A stretch of DNA of 64,000 nucleotides from Larix kaempferi (taxonomy: Eukaryota > Streptophyta > Pinopsida > Pinales > Pinaceae). The position numbers were made by a program, and so were the translations under genes. Within the stretch, counting starts at the first letter, position 1. Every line of letters begins with the position of its first letter. The notes beneath the pieces were generated by a model. That model was given only the letters and a program-made list of their open reading frames with translations, searched no databases and was not told the DNA's origin. Positions 20,891 through 32,021 of this stretch are shown here, one piece after another. Location of the stretch: the NCBI GenBank assembly GCA_027924585.1, contig BSBM01000252.1, forward strand, positions 1,240,001 to 1,304,000, given 5' to 3'.

Positions 20891-22331
20891 CTATGTCTGT
20901 ATCTGCGACATCCCAGCTGCATTTTCACCAATCGGCGACACCTCTAATCGCATTGCAGTCTCTAGAGCTTCACTAGACGTTGTGATATTCTGTTGCATCA
21001 GTGGTAGCCGAATGTGCGGTAATAGTGCCGCGATGAACCACTCTTTATGTTGGACAGCACTCATGTCAAAACTAACCCTTGCCATTAGCGTTTTGAACCG
21101 CTGGTCAAAGTCCCACACTGTCTCGTTGGGATACTGCTTAATTTCTTTCAATTCTGTGATATATTGAGCCTCAGACTTGGGCTTCCTATATTCTACAATC
21201 AACCCATCCCTAATCTCATCGAGTGACTTCGCCAGAGCTCCTGCATGGACTAGAAAAAATTTCATAAAACAATCTAAGGCGTGACCTCGTAAAGTTGTCG
21301 CCAGCTGTCCTTTCTTGGCGTCATCGTCAGTGATCTGTTTTACGGTCCATACCTCTTCACACAACAACCAATACTGTTCTGGGTTATCTGTCCCATTCCC
21401 ATGGAACAATGGTAACTTAGCATCATTTCCCACCATCCTGGGCTTCCTTCCTGCAGGTACTAAACTACTAGTGATCAAGTTTTGTTGACCCGGTGGGGTC
21501 GAAGTGGTGTTTCTTACTAGTTGACAGATAGTGAGCGGAGGTGTGGGTACATTGCTGTTGGGGTTAGGTCCTGCCTCTATCCTAGGCGTAGCCTGTGCGT
21601 CCTTGTCTGGACTGTGAGGTCGCTTCGTCCCGTGTGGTCTTCCTTCGCGAACTTGCGGTTCGATCGCAGCAGGACCTTCTCCTATCCTCTGCCTCTTTTC
21701 CTGTCAAAACCTCGCTCCTCCCCTTGTAAGACCACTCTCTTCCTCGGCTTCACTCAGAGTCTCGTCATGACCTACACCCATCTACCCCTGATCATTCCAT
21801 GCATCGCCCCCCTGCTGTCACGACACCCACGGCCTCCGCCCACCAGGCTTCTCACTGATCCAGATGCATCTTCAATATACCCTTCTCACAAATAAGCATC
21901 TTAATGGACAGTTGAAGCGACATCAAAAACCTTCCCCGGGGTTCGCAGAAGAAATACCTTTCAGCTTCACTATAGGACTTCTGCGTATCAACCACGAATT
22001 CAGTGATATATCCTTCCAAGATGCTATCAAGCCACACTTCGATAGCCCGCGATGCTTTATTGTTGACTTCCTGCAGTTCTTGGATCAGCTCCGGGGTCCA
22101 AGTCGTCGGCTCACCACCTTGGTGGTTCCTTTTTTGAAATGCTAACTTCTCCAACCACTCGAACAAAAGGACCAGGAATTCACAAAAAAACCATCCATGT
22201 GGACCATCGTGAATATATCTTCCCACCCACTGATCTACTGTCAGTTGAGTGTTCCGAATTTCTTCAGCAAACTCCTGCAACTTCTGATCAAACCATCTCT
22301 GTATTTTCGGTTTCGTCGGATGCCACAACAT
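20891..22331 (-). pseudogene. Element C Gag, matrix-like and capsid region
   Basis: Frame 20891-21478 holds KLPLFHGNGTDNPEQYWLLC, QLATTLRGHALDCFMKF and VWDFDQRFKTLMARV, a typical retrotransposon Gag capsid domain. Upstream frame 21852-22331 begins MLWHPTKPKIQRWFDQKLQE at 22331, just after the PBS. It is Trp- and Glu-rich and probably forms the N-terminus. A frameshift lies between 21852 and 21478. Gag forms the virus-like particle in which reverse transcription occurs. Confidence 0.8.
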
Positions 22332-22354
22332 GTCCTCCTTTCACTTCGCACACG

Positions 22355-22372
22355 GTCCCAGCAACAGAACCA
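22355..22372 (-). other. Element C primer binding site, tRNA-Asp-like
   Basis: Two bases inside the 5' LTR, the sense strand reads TGGTTCTGTTGCTGGGAC. It matches 12 of 18 positions of the tRNA-Asp type PBS used by Athila-group elements (TGGCGCCGTTGCCGGGGA, recalled). Several differences are C-to-T, as expected from decay of a methylated copy. Confidence 0.6.
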
Positions 22373-22374
22373 TT

Positions 22375-23218
22375 TGTTGACTCAAACCCAGTCGACAGGG
22401 GTTCCCATCACTGTCGACACCAACCCAACGTGATCTCCCTGAGCACCGGCCCAGACAGGTTTTACCCTGTCCAGCAACACTTGCAGAGCAGATGAGGTCT
22501 CACCCGAGGCGATCAAGGGAGAGTGGATGGAACCATGTTTCCTCCAAATGAAGGAGGATGATTGTGGCAATACCTGCTTACTTAACTTATCGCAACATTC
22601 AAGACAGATCTATGCATTCAAGTTCAACATCATTCATATTCATAGCATCATTCCACAAAAACATTCATCGCGACAAGTAGAATATTAAAGTATTAGCTGT
22701 AGCAAGAAACCATCACAACATGCATAAAAGGTGCACAAGGAATTTCACCAAACAGTTCAGTCATGTCATATTACTTTAGCAAAAACCCTAATACAATATC
22801 TCCGCAAAACCAGATCTCGGAAATATCTCTCGATCTCACATACAGACCCAAAGATGCGCACAAATCAACATCCAAAGATCCGTACCAAGATGTCATTACA
22901 CTTACAACTTATGACTTTATATAGGCTTCCGCCTTTACAATGCTTATCCACTTACTAACGACTTCCTAACCGACACTTGGACAAATGACCCAAAATCTAG
23001 CTGGCGCGGTCCAAATGACCCAAAAACCTTCCTACTGCGGTATACTTAACTCAAAATTACATATCATCTGGCCCAATGGCCCAAAAACCCGCATTCTACG
23101 GTACAATCGACTCAAAAATACATAAAAATACTCTATCCTTCTGCCTTCCACAACCTCTTCTGACGTGTTGCAGCATCGGAAAAGTTGCGATTCATCCTTA
23201 CCAAACCGCCTGCCAACA
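22375..23218 (-). repeat. Element C 5' LTR (844 bp)
   Basis: Partner of 10286-11128. On the sense strand it starts TGTTGGCAGGCGG and ends GAGTCAACA; CTACT lies directly outside at 23219-23223. A TATATAAAG-type box on the sense strand (near 22915-22925) is the likely promoter. Confidence 0.93.
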
Positions 23219-23223
23219 CTACT

Positions 23224-24500
23224 TTCCCTGAAGGTGTCTATTATGGGTGCACAAATTTGACTAAAATTCCTGATTCATTTTATATAAAAACTTGCAAGAC
23301 CATGAAAACTTATGGCCTCAAAAGTACTCTTCGAGATTGGCCAACTAAGAATGTCTTGTATTTTTTTGGGATCCATCTTTAACCTTTCTTCTAAGACTAT
23401 AAAACCCAAATAAATCAACTCATTCTTCATGAAACTACACTTTTTAAAATTTATCAACAGTTTCTCCTTTTGTAGGGTATTCAACACCAATTTGAGATGT
23501 CTCAGATGTTATTCCTTACTCTGACTGAAGATTAGAATATCATCTAGGTACACTATCACAAACTTTCCAGTGTATTCCTTCAAAACTTCATTCATTAATC
23601 TCATGAAAGTACTAGGTGCATTAGTAATCCCAAAGGACATTACTAACCATTCATACAACCCATTATTCGTCTTGAATGCAGTTTTCCATTCATCCCCTTC
23701 TCTAATTCTTATCTGATTATAACCACTCTTCAAGTCTATCTTTGAAAAATACTTGGATCCCCTCAAACACTCAATCAAATCATCAATACGAGGTAAGGGA
23801 AATATGTACCTGACAGTGATATTATTGATTGCTCGGGAATCAGTACACATACGCCATGCACCATCTTTCTTTGGGCTAAGCACTGTAGGCACTGCACAGG
23901 GACTCAAACTTTCTTTCACCAAACCTTTATCCAGTGACTCTTGTACCTACTGTTTAATCTCTTCATTCTCTTGAGGTGTCAATCTATAGGTTGCCTTATT
24001 TGGTAATCTTGCACCAGGTATTAAGTCAATATGATGACTAATACTTCTCACAAGAGGTAAATCATTAGGTAGCTCATCCGCAATAATATCAACAAACTCA
24101 TCAAGCAAAATTCTAACTTCAGTAGGAAAATCCTCTAAGTTTTTGGCAGTCAAAAATACCTTTGGTTTTCCAACAAGGGAAAAATGTAGCTCCTCATCCT
24201 TTTGGACTTCTTGCAGTATCTCTTTCCAAGTCATCAGCAAAATACTAGGTCTTGCAACTTCTTGAATTGTTTCATCCTTCAATGGTAGCAACACATGCTC
24301 CTTTCCATCTTTTTCCAGAGAATAATTGTTTCTTCTTCCATTATGAACATCCTTTCTGTCATATTTCCATGGCCTTCCTAAGAGTGTATGGCACACATCC
24401 ATAGGCATCACATCACACAACACCACATCTTTGTAGTTACCAATTTGTAACTCCACCTTGCACTGCTCATTCACCAAGAGTTGATGTCCTTTCTGCAACT
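23224..24500 (-). pseudogene. Element B protease C-terminus and reverse transcriptase
   Basis: Frame 23947-24498 holds the protease end (DVVLCDVMPMDVCHTLLGRP, then WKYDR) and the linker into RT (LPNDLPLVRSISHHIDLIPG). Frame 23509-23922 holds [48 protein letters not shown] and [12 protein letters not shown], with YLDD intact. Frame 23275-23490 holds LINFKKCSFMKNELIYLGF and the thumb up to LASFYIK. The RT is then cut at 23219 by element C and continues at 10285. Confidence 0.9.
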
Positions 24501-24659
24501 AGGACACTGTATAATGAGTGGGATGTTTCATCCTCTTCAATCCCAACTTCTCTACCATCTCAGTGGAGACCAAATTGTATGTACTACCACTATCAATGAT
24601 CACCTTACAACACTTCCCTTGTGACTTGCACTTAGTCCTGAATAGACTCGTCCTCTGTG

Positions 24660-25795
24660 CTGGTTCATTCACTTATTTTTCCATTTTTACTAAAACTCTC
24701 TTCATCCTAAGAGATTCTCCTTCCTCAGGGGGATTTCCCATCTCTGGTCTCTCATTGGACTCCTCTTGAGCCTCAACAATGTTTGCATTCCTCTGAGTTG
24801 TTGGTTTGTTCCTTGGGAACTCCCAAGACATGTGTCCAATCTCACCACATCCATAGCATTTCACGTCTCTGCCCCTGCCTCTTCCTATAGCACCAAACCT
24901 GCCTCCCTTGAATCCTCCTCTTTGGGGTGGTTGGTTGTTGGAACCTTCTACTTCATTCCTAGAAGTCTGAAACCTCTCTCCTCTATTTGAAGATCCTTTC
25001 CCTCTTGCTATACTTCTTCCTCTATTCTTATGGTTTTGTTTTCTTAGTAACTTCTCTTCTACCCTAGAGTTTGCCTAATAAGCATATTCAACAGTCATGA
25101 AATTCAATAAGCTAATTTCATCTTGTATTTCATACCTTAGTCCATTTAGATACATGGCCACTCTTTCTATGTCTCCTTGCGGTTGTCCAGCTCTAATACT
25201 CAGCCTAAATAAATCTTTTGTATATTCTTTAACAGTCATACCTTTTTCTCTAAGATTCTGCAGCTGCCTAATGAGAGTTAACTGATAATCCTTAGGCATA
25301 AATTGACTTTTAAATTTTCCCAACATTTTATTCCAATTTTTTTATTTTGGAATTACCTTTTCTTTCTCTATGGATCTATAGTTCATCCCACCAAATGGCT
25401 GCATATCCTTTCAGTTTGGTTGCTGCATATTTCATCTTCTTTTTGTCTTCAACTTCTTCAAAGTCAAAGTAATTTTCCAAAGCATTTATCCAGTCCATGA
25501 GCTCTTCAACGTTCAGGTTACCTTCATACATGGGGACTTCCACTTTAGGCCTGCTACTAGCCTTTACCAGCATCCTTAATACCTTCACTTCTTCATCAAC
25601 CTCCTCTGGTTCCTCTTTAGAAGATTCTTCTTCATCACTGACATCTACAGGCCCTTGATTTCTTCTCTCCATGGCCTCCATCCTGGCTTGGATTCATCTC
25701 AATTCACTTTGTGTATCTGCATCTGTGTCTGTAGTTTATCTTCCTCGACCACCTCCAACTGGAAATCCATGCACTCAACCTCGTCTTGGTGGCAT
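24660..25795 (-). pseudogene. Element B Gag
   Basis: The likely start is a methionine at about 25795, followed by stops before MEAMERRNQGPVDVSDEEES (25681). Capsid motifs follow: VEVPMYEGNLNVEELMDWIN, KMKYAATKLKGYAAIWWDEL, then, after a frame break, MLGKFKSQFMPKDY, EYTKDLFRLSIRAGQP and VAMYLNGLRYEIQDEI. The zinc knuckle CYGCGEIGHMSWEF has Phe for its last Cys. This is a standard chromovirus Gag, broken at about 25327-25375, 25072 and 24865. Confidence 0.87.
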
Positions 25796-25814
25796 CTTTC
25801 TCTTTGTTATAAAC

Positions 25815-25829
25815 GAGCTTTGATACCAA
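25815..25829 (-). other. Element B primer binding site, initiator-Met type
   Basis: One base inside the 5' LTR, the sense strand reads TTGGTATCAAAGCTCG. This matches the tRNA-iMet complement TGGTATCAGAGC apart from one base. Confidence 0.8.
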
Positions 25830-25830
25830 C

Positions 25831-27070
25831 TGATGCAGAATCGAATCAATAAAACCAACCCAATCCGCAAATCGAAGGAATAATGAGGTTCTAAGTATGG
25901 TAGAACCTCCAAACTTGGACGAAAAGAAGCTAAGTATTTCTTCTACAATGATCGTTGAAGGGCGGATCCCAAACCAATGGAAAAACTGGATTCCACAGAA
26001 ATTGTGGATTGTGGGTCTCACCTGATTACGGAGCGTCGAAAAAAAGTCCTTCCGCAATTCTCTTTTCCGCAGCGACCTTTCCGCAATGAGTCTTCCAGCA
26101 ATAGCCCTTTCCTCAATTTGCAGGCATACCTTCCTTCTGCAATTGCGGGGGTACTTTCATAATTTCCTTCCGCAACTCGACTTTCTACAGAGTTCCTTCC
26201 ACAGGTTGCAGGTATTCCTATTTCCGCAGTTGTGGGTGTATCGTCTCTCCGCAATTGCAGATGCATTTTTCGCAAGTTCTTCCGCAATTGCTTCCCGCAA
26301 AAGCCTTCGGCAAAATGACTTCCGCAATCACTTGCGAACGTCGGAACCGTTTGAACTGTTGATCTTTCGGGGATTCTCCTGTCCGTTGACCTACGATCAA
26401 TTGCGGAATCATTCAATTAGGAATTGTGGATGTCTATCTCTCGCAGCTCTAACAAGATTGCACCTTAGTCTTGCGGAACCTATCTTGAACCGTCGATATC
26501 CCTCTCTCTTCAGGTCTAGACCGTTCAATCTTCAAACTGCAAATAAACAAATTTCGAACTCGTAAATCGATCAGTGCAACAATCGATTTCCCACCTAGTT
26601 TGTTTGAAGGGATTCAACATGCCTTCGGCTTCCGAGTATCTCTGGGAATTGACACTCTGTTCACTCATGCGCACAGGGTTAACACAAGGTTCTGGTTATT
26701 GAAAGAAGATCATTAATACACAATCAACTTGCAAAGTCTTGGAACTTTTTTCTTCATTTCATCAACAACATTCATTCCATTACATTCAAGGACTAAATAA
26801 GAGTCCATAAACCTGTCAAATCCAGATAAGCAGGATCTGAACTCTAAAGAAAGCAAACTACCTAATAGATCCTATCCTCGAGCAACCTCTTGCTAGATTC
26901 AAGGACATCAGTGGCAAATTTCCATTATTACAATCAACTAATCTTATCTCAAACCAATTACAATTATATGAACTGACCCTAGACTTCTAGAAACTATTAC
27001 AAGGCAATATAAAATATTATTGGCTGCTCATTCAGAAAATATAGGACTTTGGGTCGATGCTCCTGCATCA
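25831..27070 (-). repeat. Element B 5' LTR (1240 bp)
   Basis: Partner of 7007-8317, with one copy of the 32-bp unit. Ends GCATCA at 27070 next to the GAGTC target duplication. It carries at least five TTCCGCAA motifs, irregularly spaced. Confidence 0.93.
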
Positions 27071-27075
27071 GAGTC

Positions 27076-28051
27076 CTTTTGTTCAAGACTAGAGAGAGTC
27101 TTCTTCTGACCTGTTATGTGGTTTGAAGCACCACCATCATAAGACATATTCTTCAATTTCTTCCTTTGCTAACTTCCTCAGAGGTTCTTCTTCTTCTTCT
27201 TCCTCTTCTTCTTCGGCTAAATGAGCATGATTTATTTTGTTATTCTTCTTCTTGTATTCTTCTTTTCTTATTGGACAATCTTTGGCAATGTGTCCCATCT
27301 TATCACAATGATAACATTGATAAGAAGAGAAGTCTTTCTGCTTGTAATTTCCCTTCTTGTACTTCTGAAACTTCTTAGCAGGATGAAACTCCCTATGAGT
27401 GTCCTTCTTGAAATGATGTTTTCCTTTTCCTCTTCTAGTATGGGTAGCTAGATCTTGATCATCATCTCTGAGTAGTGTTTCTTGATTTGCCACTCTATCT
27501 TCCTCTTGAGCACATTCTTCCCATACAATTTCAAATTGTATAATTTCATTTCTTGCACACATTGTCTGGATAAAAGAATTCCAAGGTCTAGTAAGACCAT
27601 TGAGAGAAGTCATCACTAATTCATATTCATCAATATTGTCTCCAATTGCTTCTAGTTGTTCTTTGAATTGAGAAACCCTTGTGAAATATTCTTGGATAGT
27701 TTCACCCTAACACATCTTTGTATTTTTGAGTTGGGTTCTCAAATTCATCTTCCAATTAATGTTTCTTCCTTCATGCATTCTTGATAGGGCATCAAACATA
27801 TCCTTAGGTGTTTTCTTGGAGGACACTTGAGGAATCAAGTGACCTTTGATGGAATTTGCTATGATCCTCTTGGCTCTAATCATGTCCTTCTTGTACTTTT
27901 CCTTTGTTTCATCTTCTTCGGGTTCCGACACAACTTTCTTAATAAACTTCACAATATCATTCTCTTCTAGAATGAGTCTAATTCTGTATTTCCAAGAACG
28001 AAATTTTTCTATGCCTTCCAACTTGTCATCAAGCTTAGTGCTTGGAGCCAT
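27076..28051 (-). pseudogene. Element A Gag and protease start
   Basis: Frame 27707-28051 begins MAPSTKLDDKLEGIEKFRSW, then has RIRLILEENDIVKFI, ANSIKGHLIPQVSSKKTPKD and MFDAL, the Copia UBN2-type Gag. A stop near 27707 separates it from frame 27137-27616, with VMTSLNGLTRPWNSFIQT-like sequence, an intact zinc knuckle CYHCDKMGHIAKDC, and a run of ten glutamates encoded by a GAA/GAG microsatellite (27186-27220). Left of 27137 the frame passes toward a protease motif of the form D-G-G-A-S-N-H, then is cut at 27075 by element B. Element G has the orthologous Gag. Confidence 0.88.
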
Positions 28052-28461
28052 CTTATCCTGGAGAACAGAAAATGACCAAAAAATGAAATTTCTCAGAAAT
28101 GAAAACTGAACTTACCAAAAGATGCGCTTGACTGAGGTGAGTATGCTAGTACAGTAAGTTTCTAAAGAATCCAAAATGTAACCCCCGAAACTGGACTTGC
28201 GAGATTCTGGACTGCAGTTTCTGGTTTTGGTTTTGGATTTTTTGTTTTCTGGTTTTCTAGTTCCAATTCAAACTAGGGTTTGAATTTTCGGAGGTTTTGT
28301 CCCCTGAAAAAATTCGATCTAGCTGCCAAAAGATGCGACTAGGAGGGACACACTTCCCAATGTCACTTGCACTCAAAAATTCCTCTTCAGTAGGAAGCCC
28401 TAATTTTCTTGCCTGGAGAAAGAGAGAGAGATTTACCCTAGTGAAAGCTTCTCTTTTCAAT
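28052..28461 (-). other. Element A leader between PBS and gag
   Basis: About 410 bp of untranslated leader on the minus strand. It contains a G/T-rich tract (28195-28260) but no frame of interest. Confidence 0.6.
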
Positions 28462-28476
28462 CTAGCTTTGATACCA
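28462..28476 (-). other. Element A primer binding site, initiator-Met type
   Basis: The sense strand reads TGGTATCAAAGCTAG directly after the 5' LTR terminus. It matches the tRNA-iMet complement TGGTATCAGAGC apart from one base, as is usual for plant Copia elements. Confidence 0.88.
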
Positions 28477-29094
28477 TGTTAAATTTATATGTTGCAATAT
28501 CTTAGATTCCTACTTTTTTATCATTTAATACATTTTAACAATAACAACATAAAGAGGGCTTCTGAAAGATACACAATCACAAAGTACACAACAATTTATC
28601 CTAAGAAACCCTCAAGGGGACTAAAACCCAACAAAAACTTCCTCATTATAGATTACCAAGGTACAATTCCCAAAGAATAAGTCTCATAAGAAAGAGATAC
28701 CAAACCCTAACACAAGAGCCAAGAACAATCCTCCTCCTCCTTCGCTATCCTTCCTCTTCCTCTCTTGCGCAAATGCTTGAGTGAGTGAATGATTCAAATG
28801 AGAGAGTGACACTCTCTATTTATACTTTAAGTGAGGGTGGCCTTTTTCCTAATGGGGCCGAACTCACTAACTTGACTGGGCCGACCTCTCTAGGGAGACT
28901 CAAAATAATATTTACATTAAACTCTTTTGGGTACTAATAACCCGACTTAAAATGGAGGATTTACCTCATGAATTTTACATGACCAAATGTAATAATGACA
29001 TCCCTGAACGGAGGTAAAAACATCTCCGATGGAGGTACAATATAATAATGAAAAGTACAAGTAGAATATTCTTCGAAGTTACATTATTTCAACA
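28477..29094 (-). repeat. Element A 5' LTR
   Basis: Partner of 3101-3719; TG...CA termini. The sense strand has TATAAATAG beside AGAGAGTGTCACTCTCT. It shares the promoter palindrome and paired GGGCCGA(C/A) motifs with the LTRs of element G, showing that A and G are related families. Confidence 0.9.
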
Positions 29095-29386
29095 TTTGCC
29101 ACATTCTTTCATTTTTTCACTCAAGCTTCTTGTGATCCTAAAGATGGGTGGAGTGTCCACCCAAAACGCGTCGGTCCATCTAAATATCTACACAGTCATG
29201 TAACAAATAAAATATTAAAATAATAATTAATAATATAAATAATAAAATAAAACATAATCTTAATTATATTTAACTAAAGGACATAACCTTCGGTGAGTAG
29301 TCACCATATAAACTCTATATATGTAAATACATCCTCATTGTAAATCATCATTATTTATCTTATCAATTATATATTTTATCGTTTCA

Positions 29387-29816
29387 TTGGTCAAAGCTGC
29401 ATTGTTGATCAAGGCTTGTAGCCATCATTTTTGGGTTTCCCTAAAATCTAGGACCTTGTCCAAAAATCAAGCCCTTGGCCCAAAAAAGTAAAAACAAAGA
29501 AATAAAATAAGTAAGAAACAAATATTATAAAGAAGAAGTGGAAAAAACAAGAAAAGACAAAAAGAAAGAAAAGAAAAAAAAATGAGAAAAGGTAACAATC
29601 ACTCCTCTCAGCCACCCAATCTACATTCAATCTACAAGAAGCCTTAAGGGGAAAAGAAGCTAAAAGAGCATCAAAATAGGACTTTTCACAAGAAGAACCA
29701 TATTGAAATATAGATATAATTATTATTATTATTATTAATTTTTTTAATAATAGTAACAATATATTCTGTGGAAAATTTAATTATTGAAGAGTATAGTATA
29801 ATATACAAGATAAAAG
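29387..29816 (+). other. Element E leader
   Basis: Untranslated leader with an A-rich segment (29480-29590) and AT microsatellite-like DNA (29705-29760). No gene is seen. Confidence 0.5.
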
Positions 29817-31011
29817 ATGCCTTTCTTTGATATATCTTTGGATAAGAAGAATAATAAAATGGAGACTCATGAAGAAAAACAAGGAATATTTCCACAAACT
29901 TTTAAAAAATATGCAGATCCCATATTAAAAACTTATGGGATTATTCAAGGAAAGTTTGTTTGTCTCGCTATTTGCCCGACTACCAAGAAGAATTGCATAA
30001 ATGTTGACCAAGCAAATCAATTAACGTTTTCAGAATCATGTATAATTGACAATTACACAATTCTTTTTGATGAGAAATTTGAGCTTAAGAACCTATAACT
30101 ATTTATCGATGATTACAAGGTCCTAACTCAACTCAGTGTCGTTTCATTGGATCAATACAAGGTTGATATAATTTTAGGGTCATCTTGGTTAGATACATTG
30201 GGTACCTTCATGTTCAACACAAGGAAAAAGTTCTTAACATTTTCTACAAAAAGAAGAAAGTCGCATTCCAAGATGTGACATTGAAATCAAGTTCAGGAGT
30301 TTTGTCATCTGAAGACTTCAAGGACATCTCAAAGGTGATTTCACAAGACTATCATAAATCCATCCAAGAGATGCAGGAAGAATTTGATAAGGTCACCATT
30401 GAGAAATAAGAAGAGATCTCTCGTCTAAGAGATCATAATCAGGAACTGCTTCTTCAAATCAATAAGGTGAAGGATAAAGAACAAGACAATCAAAATCTAG
30501 AAGAGGAGAATCGATATCTTCAAAAGAAACTAGTAAAAAATATCGAAGAGAATGGTCACCTTAGGAAGCATAAACAAGGTCTAATGGATCAGATTCAGAA
30601 GCTTAAAGATGATGATAAATCGCAAGAAGAAATGATGAGGAATCTTAAAATTGATAAATATTTGTCGGAAAACAAGTTGAAGCAAATTCAGAAGAAAACA
30701 TCCAAGCCTTCGAACTCAAAAAAAAACAAATTGAAGAAAGAGAAGCAAATACAAATCCAGTCAATGTCACGGTTCAAAAAGAAGCCAATCTAGTAAAAAA
30801 ACAAACAAGAAGAACTCCTTATCGACACCCAAATTATAAAATTCGTTTTGACCAACGATAGAGTCAAAATGAACACAAACAAAGGAGTTATGATTTCAGA
30901 AAAGAAAGAACACAAGATCAACAAACTAAGCAGAAAATGAGAAGTTTCGTCCAACAAAATGATCAACAAACATCTCCATTGAATATAGATCTTGGATGGG
31001 CAACTTCATAA
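29817..31011 (+). pseudogene. Element E protein: retropepsin-like fold, coiled coil, basic tail
   Basis: A frame from MPFFDISLDKKNN (29817) includes CPTTKKNCINVDQANQL, FELKNL, a TAA, then LSVVSLDQYKVDIILGSSWL and GTFMFNTRKKF. The distal part matches the flap-to-C-terminal half of a retropepsin (the ILGxxWL..G motif). Where the catalytic D-T-G should precede the INVDQANQL helix there is C-P-T, so the active site appears lost. After a frameshift (about 30235) an acidic coiled coil runs to about 30700 (DHNQELLLQINKVKDKEQDN). A basic tail ends in the GWATS segment at about 31011. Normally a retropepsin processes a polyprotein; here the role is unknown. Confidence 0.68.
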
Positions 31012-31609
31012 ACAATGCGACATTTTTTCTTGAGAATTTGTAACTCGTATCATCTCATTCCGTCAAGTGTCGCAGTTACTAACACACAAAAATGACAGAT
31101 GACATTACAAGCAAAAAAATCAAACGTAAACCTTGTCTTCAATAAGATTTGAGGACGAAGCTTTCCTTAAGGAGAAGGAAATGTAACAAATAAAATATTA
31201 AAATAATAATGAATAATATATATATTAATATAAATAATAAAATAAATTATAAAATAAAACATAATGTTAATTATATTTAACTAAGGGACATATCTTTTAG
31301 TGAGTAGTCACCATATAATCCCTATATATGCGGCTACATCCTCGTTGTAAATCATCATTATTTTTCGTATAAATTATATATTTGATTATTTGACCATTTA
31401 TGGATCATTTGTATTATTTATATTGATTATTTGTATAAGAAACGATTTTATCATTTCAAGTCACCTTTCAGAATTCTTGACACAATCAACTAGTTAGTCA
31501 GCTTGAACAAAATACATTAAAAATGATTAATCAGTTTATAACCAATATTCATCACCACCCCACCTCCCTGCCCCCCCCACTCAGGTGGGGTTTCGAGGAC
31601 AACACCCTT

Positions 31610-32021
31610 GTAGCGAAAATTTCTAAAAAAAATGCTTTGTAAAATGTTGTAATTTCATAATCATGACTTGGTCAATAATGGGTAATTTACAGACCCATGG
31701 TATTAGGTGTCCTGTGGTAATTTCCCATGGTAATCCCTCTTTAAAAGGAAGGCATTGTAATACGGTTGTGTGTGGTAGTATTGTATTGTAAAGATCTTTA
31801 TGATTGTGTGAGAGAGTGAAGAGGAAGTTGCAGCGGATGTGTTGTGAGTTGTATCCCTTCATTGGTTGGACGGTATAATAAAATGACTGACGATTTCTCC
31901 ATGGACGTAGCCCATATTGGGTGAACCACGTACATTGGTGTCTCTTTTGTATTGTGTTTATGTGTTTTATTTCTGCATCTTATTTTATGTTATTGTTCTG
32001 CGACCATGTTTTTCTAACAGG
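31610..32021 (+). repeat. Copia-type LTR remnant
   Basis: The segment has a stereotyped 3' part: CCATGGACGTAGCCCATATT, GGGTGAACCACGTACATTGG, then a TTTTGTATTGTGTTTATG stretch ending TTTTTCTAACA at 32021. This is the familiar end of plant Copia LTRs. A start is possible at TGTTGTAATT (31643). No target duplication or partner was found. Confidence 0.5.

Larger units (their letters stand above)
10286..23218 (-). mobile_element. Element C: large non-chromodomain Ty3/Gypsy with extra domains
   Basis: LTRs at 10286-11128 and 22375-23218 start TGTTGACTC, end CAACA, and are flanked by a perfect CTACT duplication (10281-10285, 23219-23223). The minus-strand order is PBS, gag with several zinc knuckles, protease, a Gag-like region, RT, RNase H, integrase, accessory frame, polypurine tract (TGTTGGGGGCC), LTR. 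The missing chromodomain, a PBS resembling the tRNA-Asp type, and the downstream frame place it near the Tat/Athila side of Ty3/Gypsy; this clade call is inference. It split element B between the RT thumb and RNase H. It is 12.9 kb including solo LTR D. Confidence 0.92.
7007..27070 (-). mobile_element. Element B: chromodomain Ty3/Gypsy retrotransposon
   Basis: LTRs at 7007-8317 and 25831-27070 start TGATGC and end GCATCA, and are flanked by a perfect 5-bp duplication GAGTC (7002-7006, 27071-27075). The minus-strand order is PBS, gag, protease, RT, RNase H, integrase, chromodomain. This is the chromovirus arrangement of Ty3/Gypsy. It inserted into the protease region of element A and was later split by element C at 10281-23223. 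Its own length is about 7.1 kb. All frames carry stops or frameshifts. Confidence 0.93.
3101..29094 (-). mobile_element. Element A: Ty1/Copia LTR retrotransposon, disrupted by nested insertions
   Basis: Two related LTRs (3101-3719 and 28477-29094) bound the element. Between them, on the minus strand, lie PBS, gag, protease, a truncated pre-integrase region, RT and RNase H, then a polypurine tract. This is the Copia order. Element B splits it inside the protease region at 7002-7075. Its own sequence, without B, totals about 5.9 kb. The integrase core is missing, and RT and RNase H carry catalytic substitutions, so it is defective. The flanking 5-mers (tatgt before 3101, tttgc after 29094) do not match, which points to rearrangement or terminal decay. 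Confidence 0.9.
29199..31458 (+). mobile_element. Element E: 2.26-kb non-autonomous LTR element
   Basis: LTRs at 29199-29386 (188 bp) and 31182-31458 (277 bp) start TGTAACAAAT and end TTTCA, with a perfect AGTCA duplication (29194-29198, 31459-31463). The right LTR carries a polypurine tract (AAGGAGAAGGAA) just before it. After the left LTR comes TTGGTCAAAGC, which resembles an iMet PBS lacking two bases. The LTR length difference is an internal AT-rich indel. The inside encodes only a retropepsin-like plus coiled-coil protein, with no RT or integrase, so it must have moved with enzymes supplied in trans. Confidence 0.88.

Noticed and set aside
20104-21167. Plus-strand frames opposite element C gag
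   Set aside because: Shadows of the minus-strand Gag and Gln/Pro-rich linker.
21521-21895. Plus-strand frame, 124 codons
   Set aside because: Lies opposite element C gag; no family motif, and the coding signal is on the minus strand.
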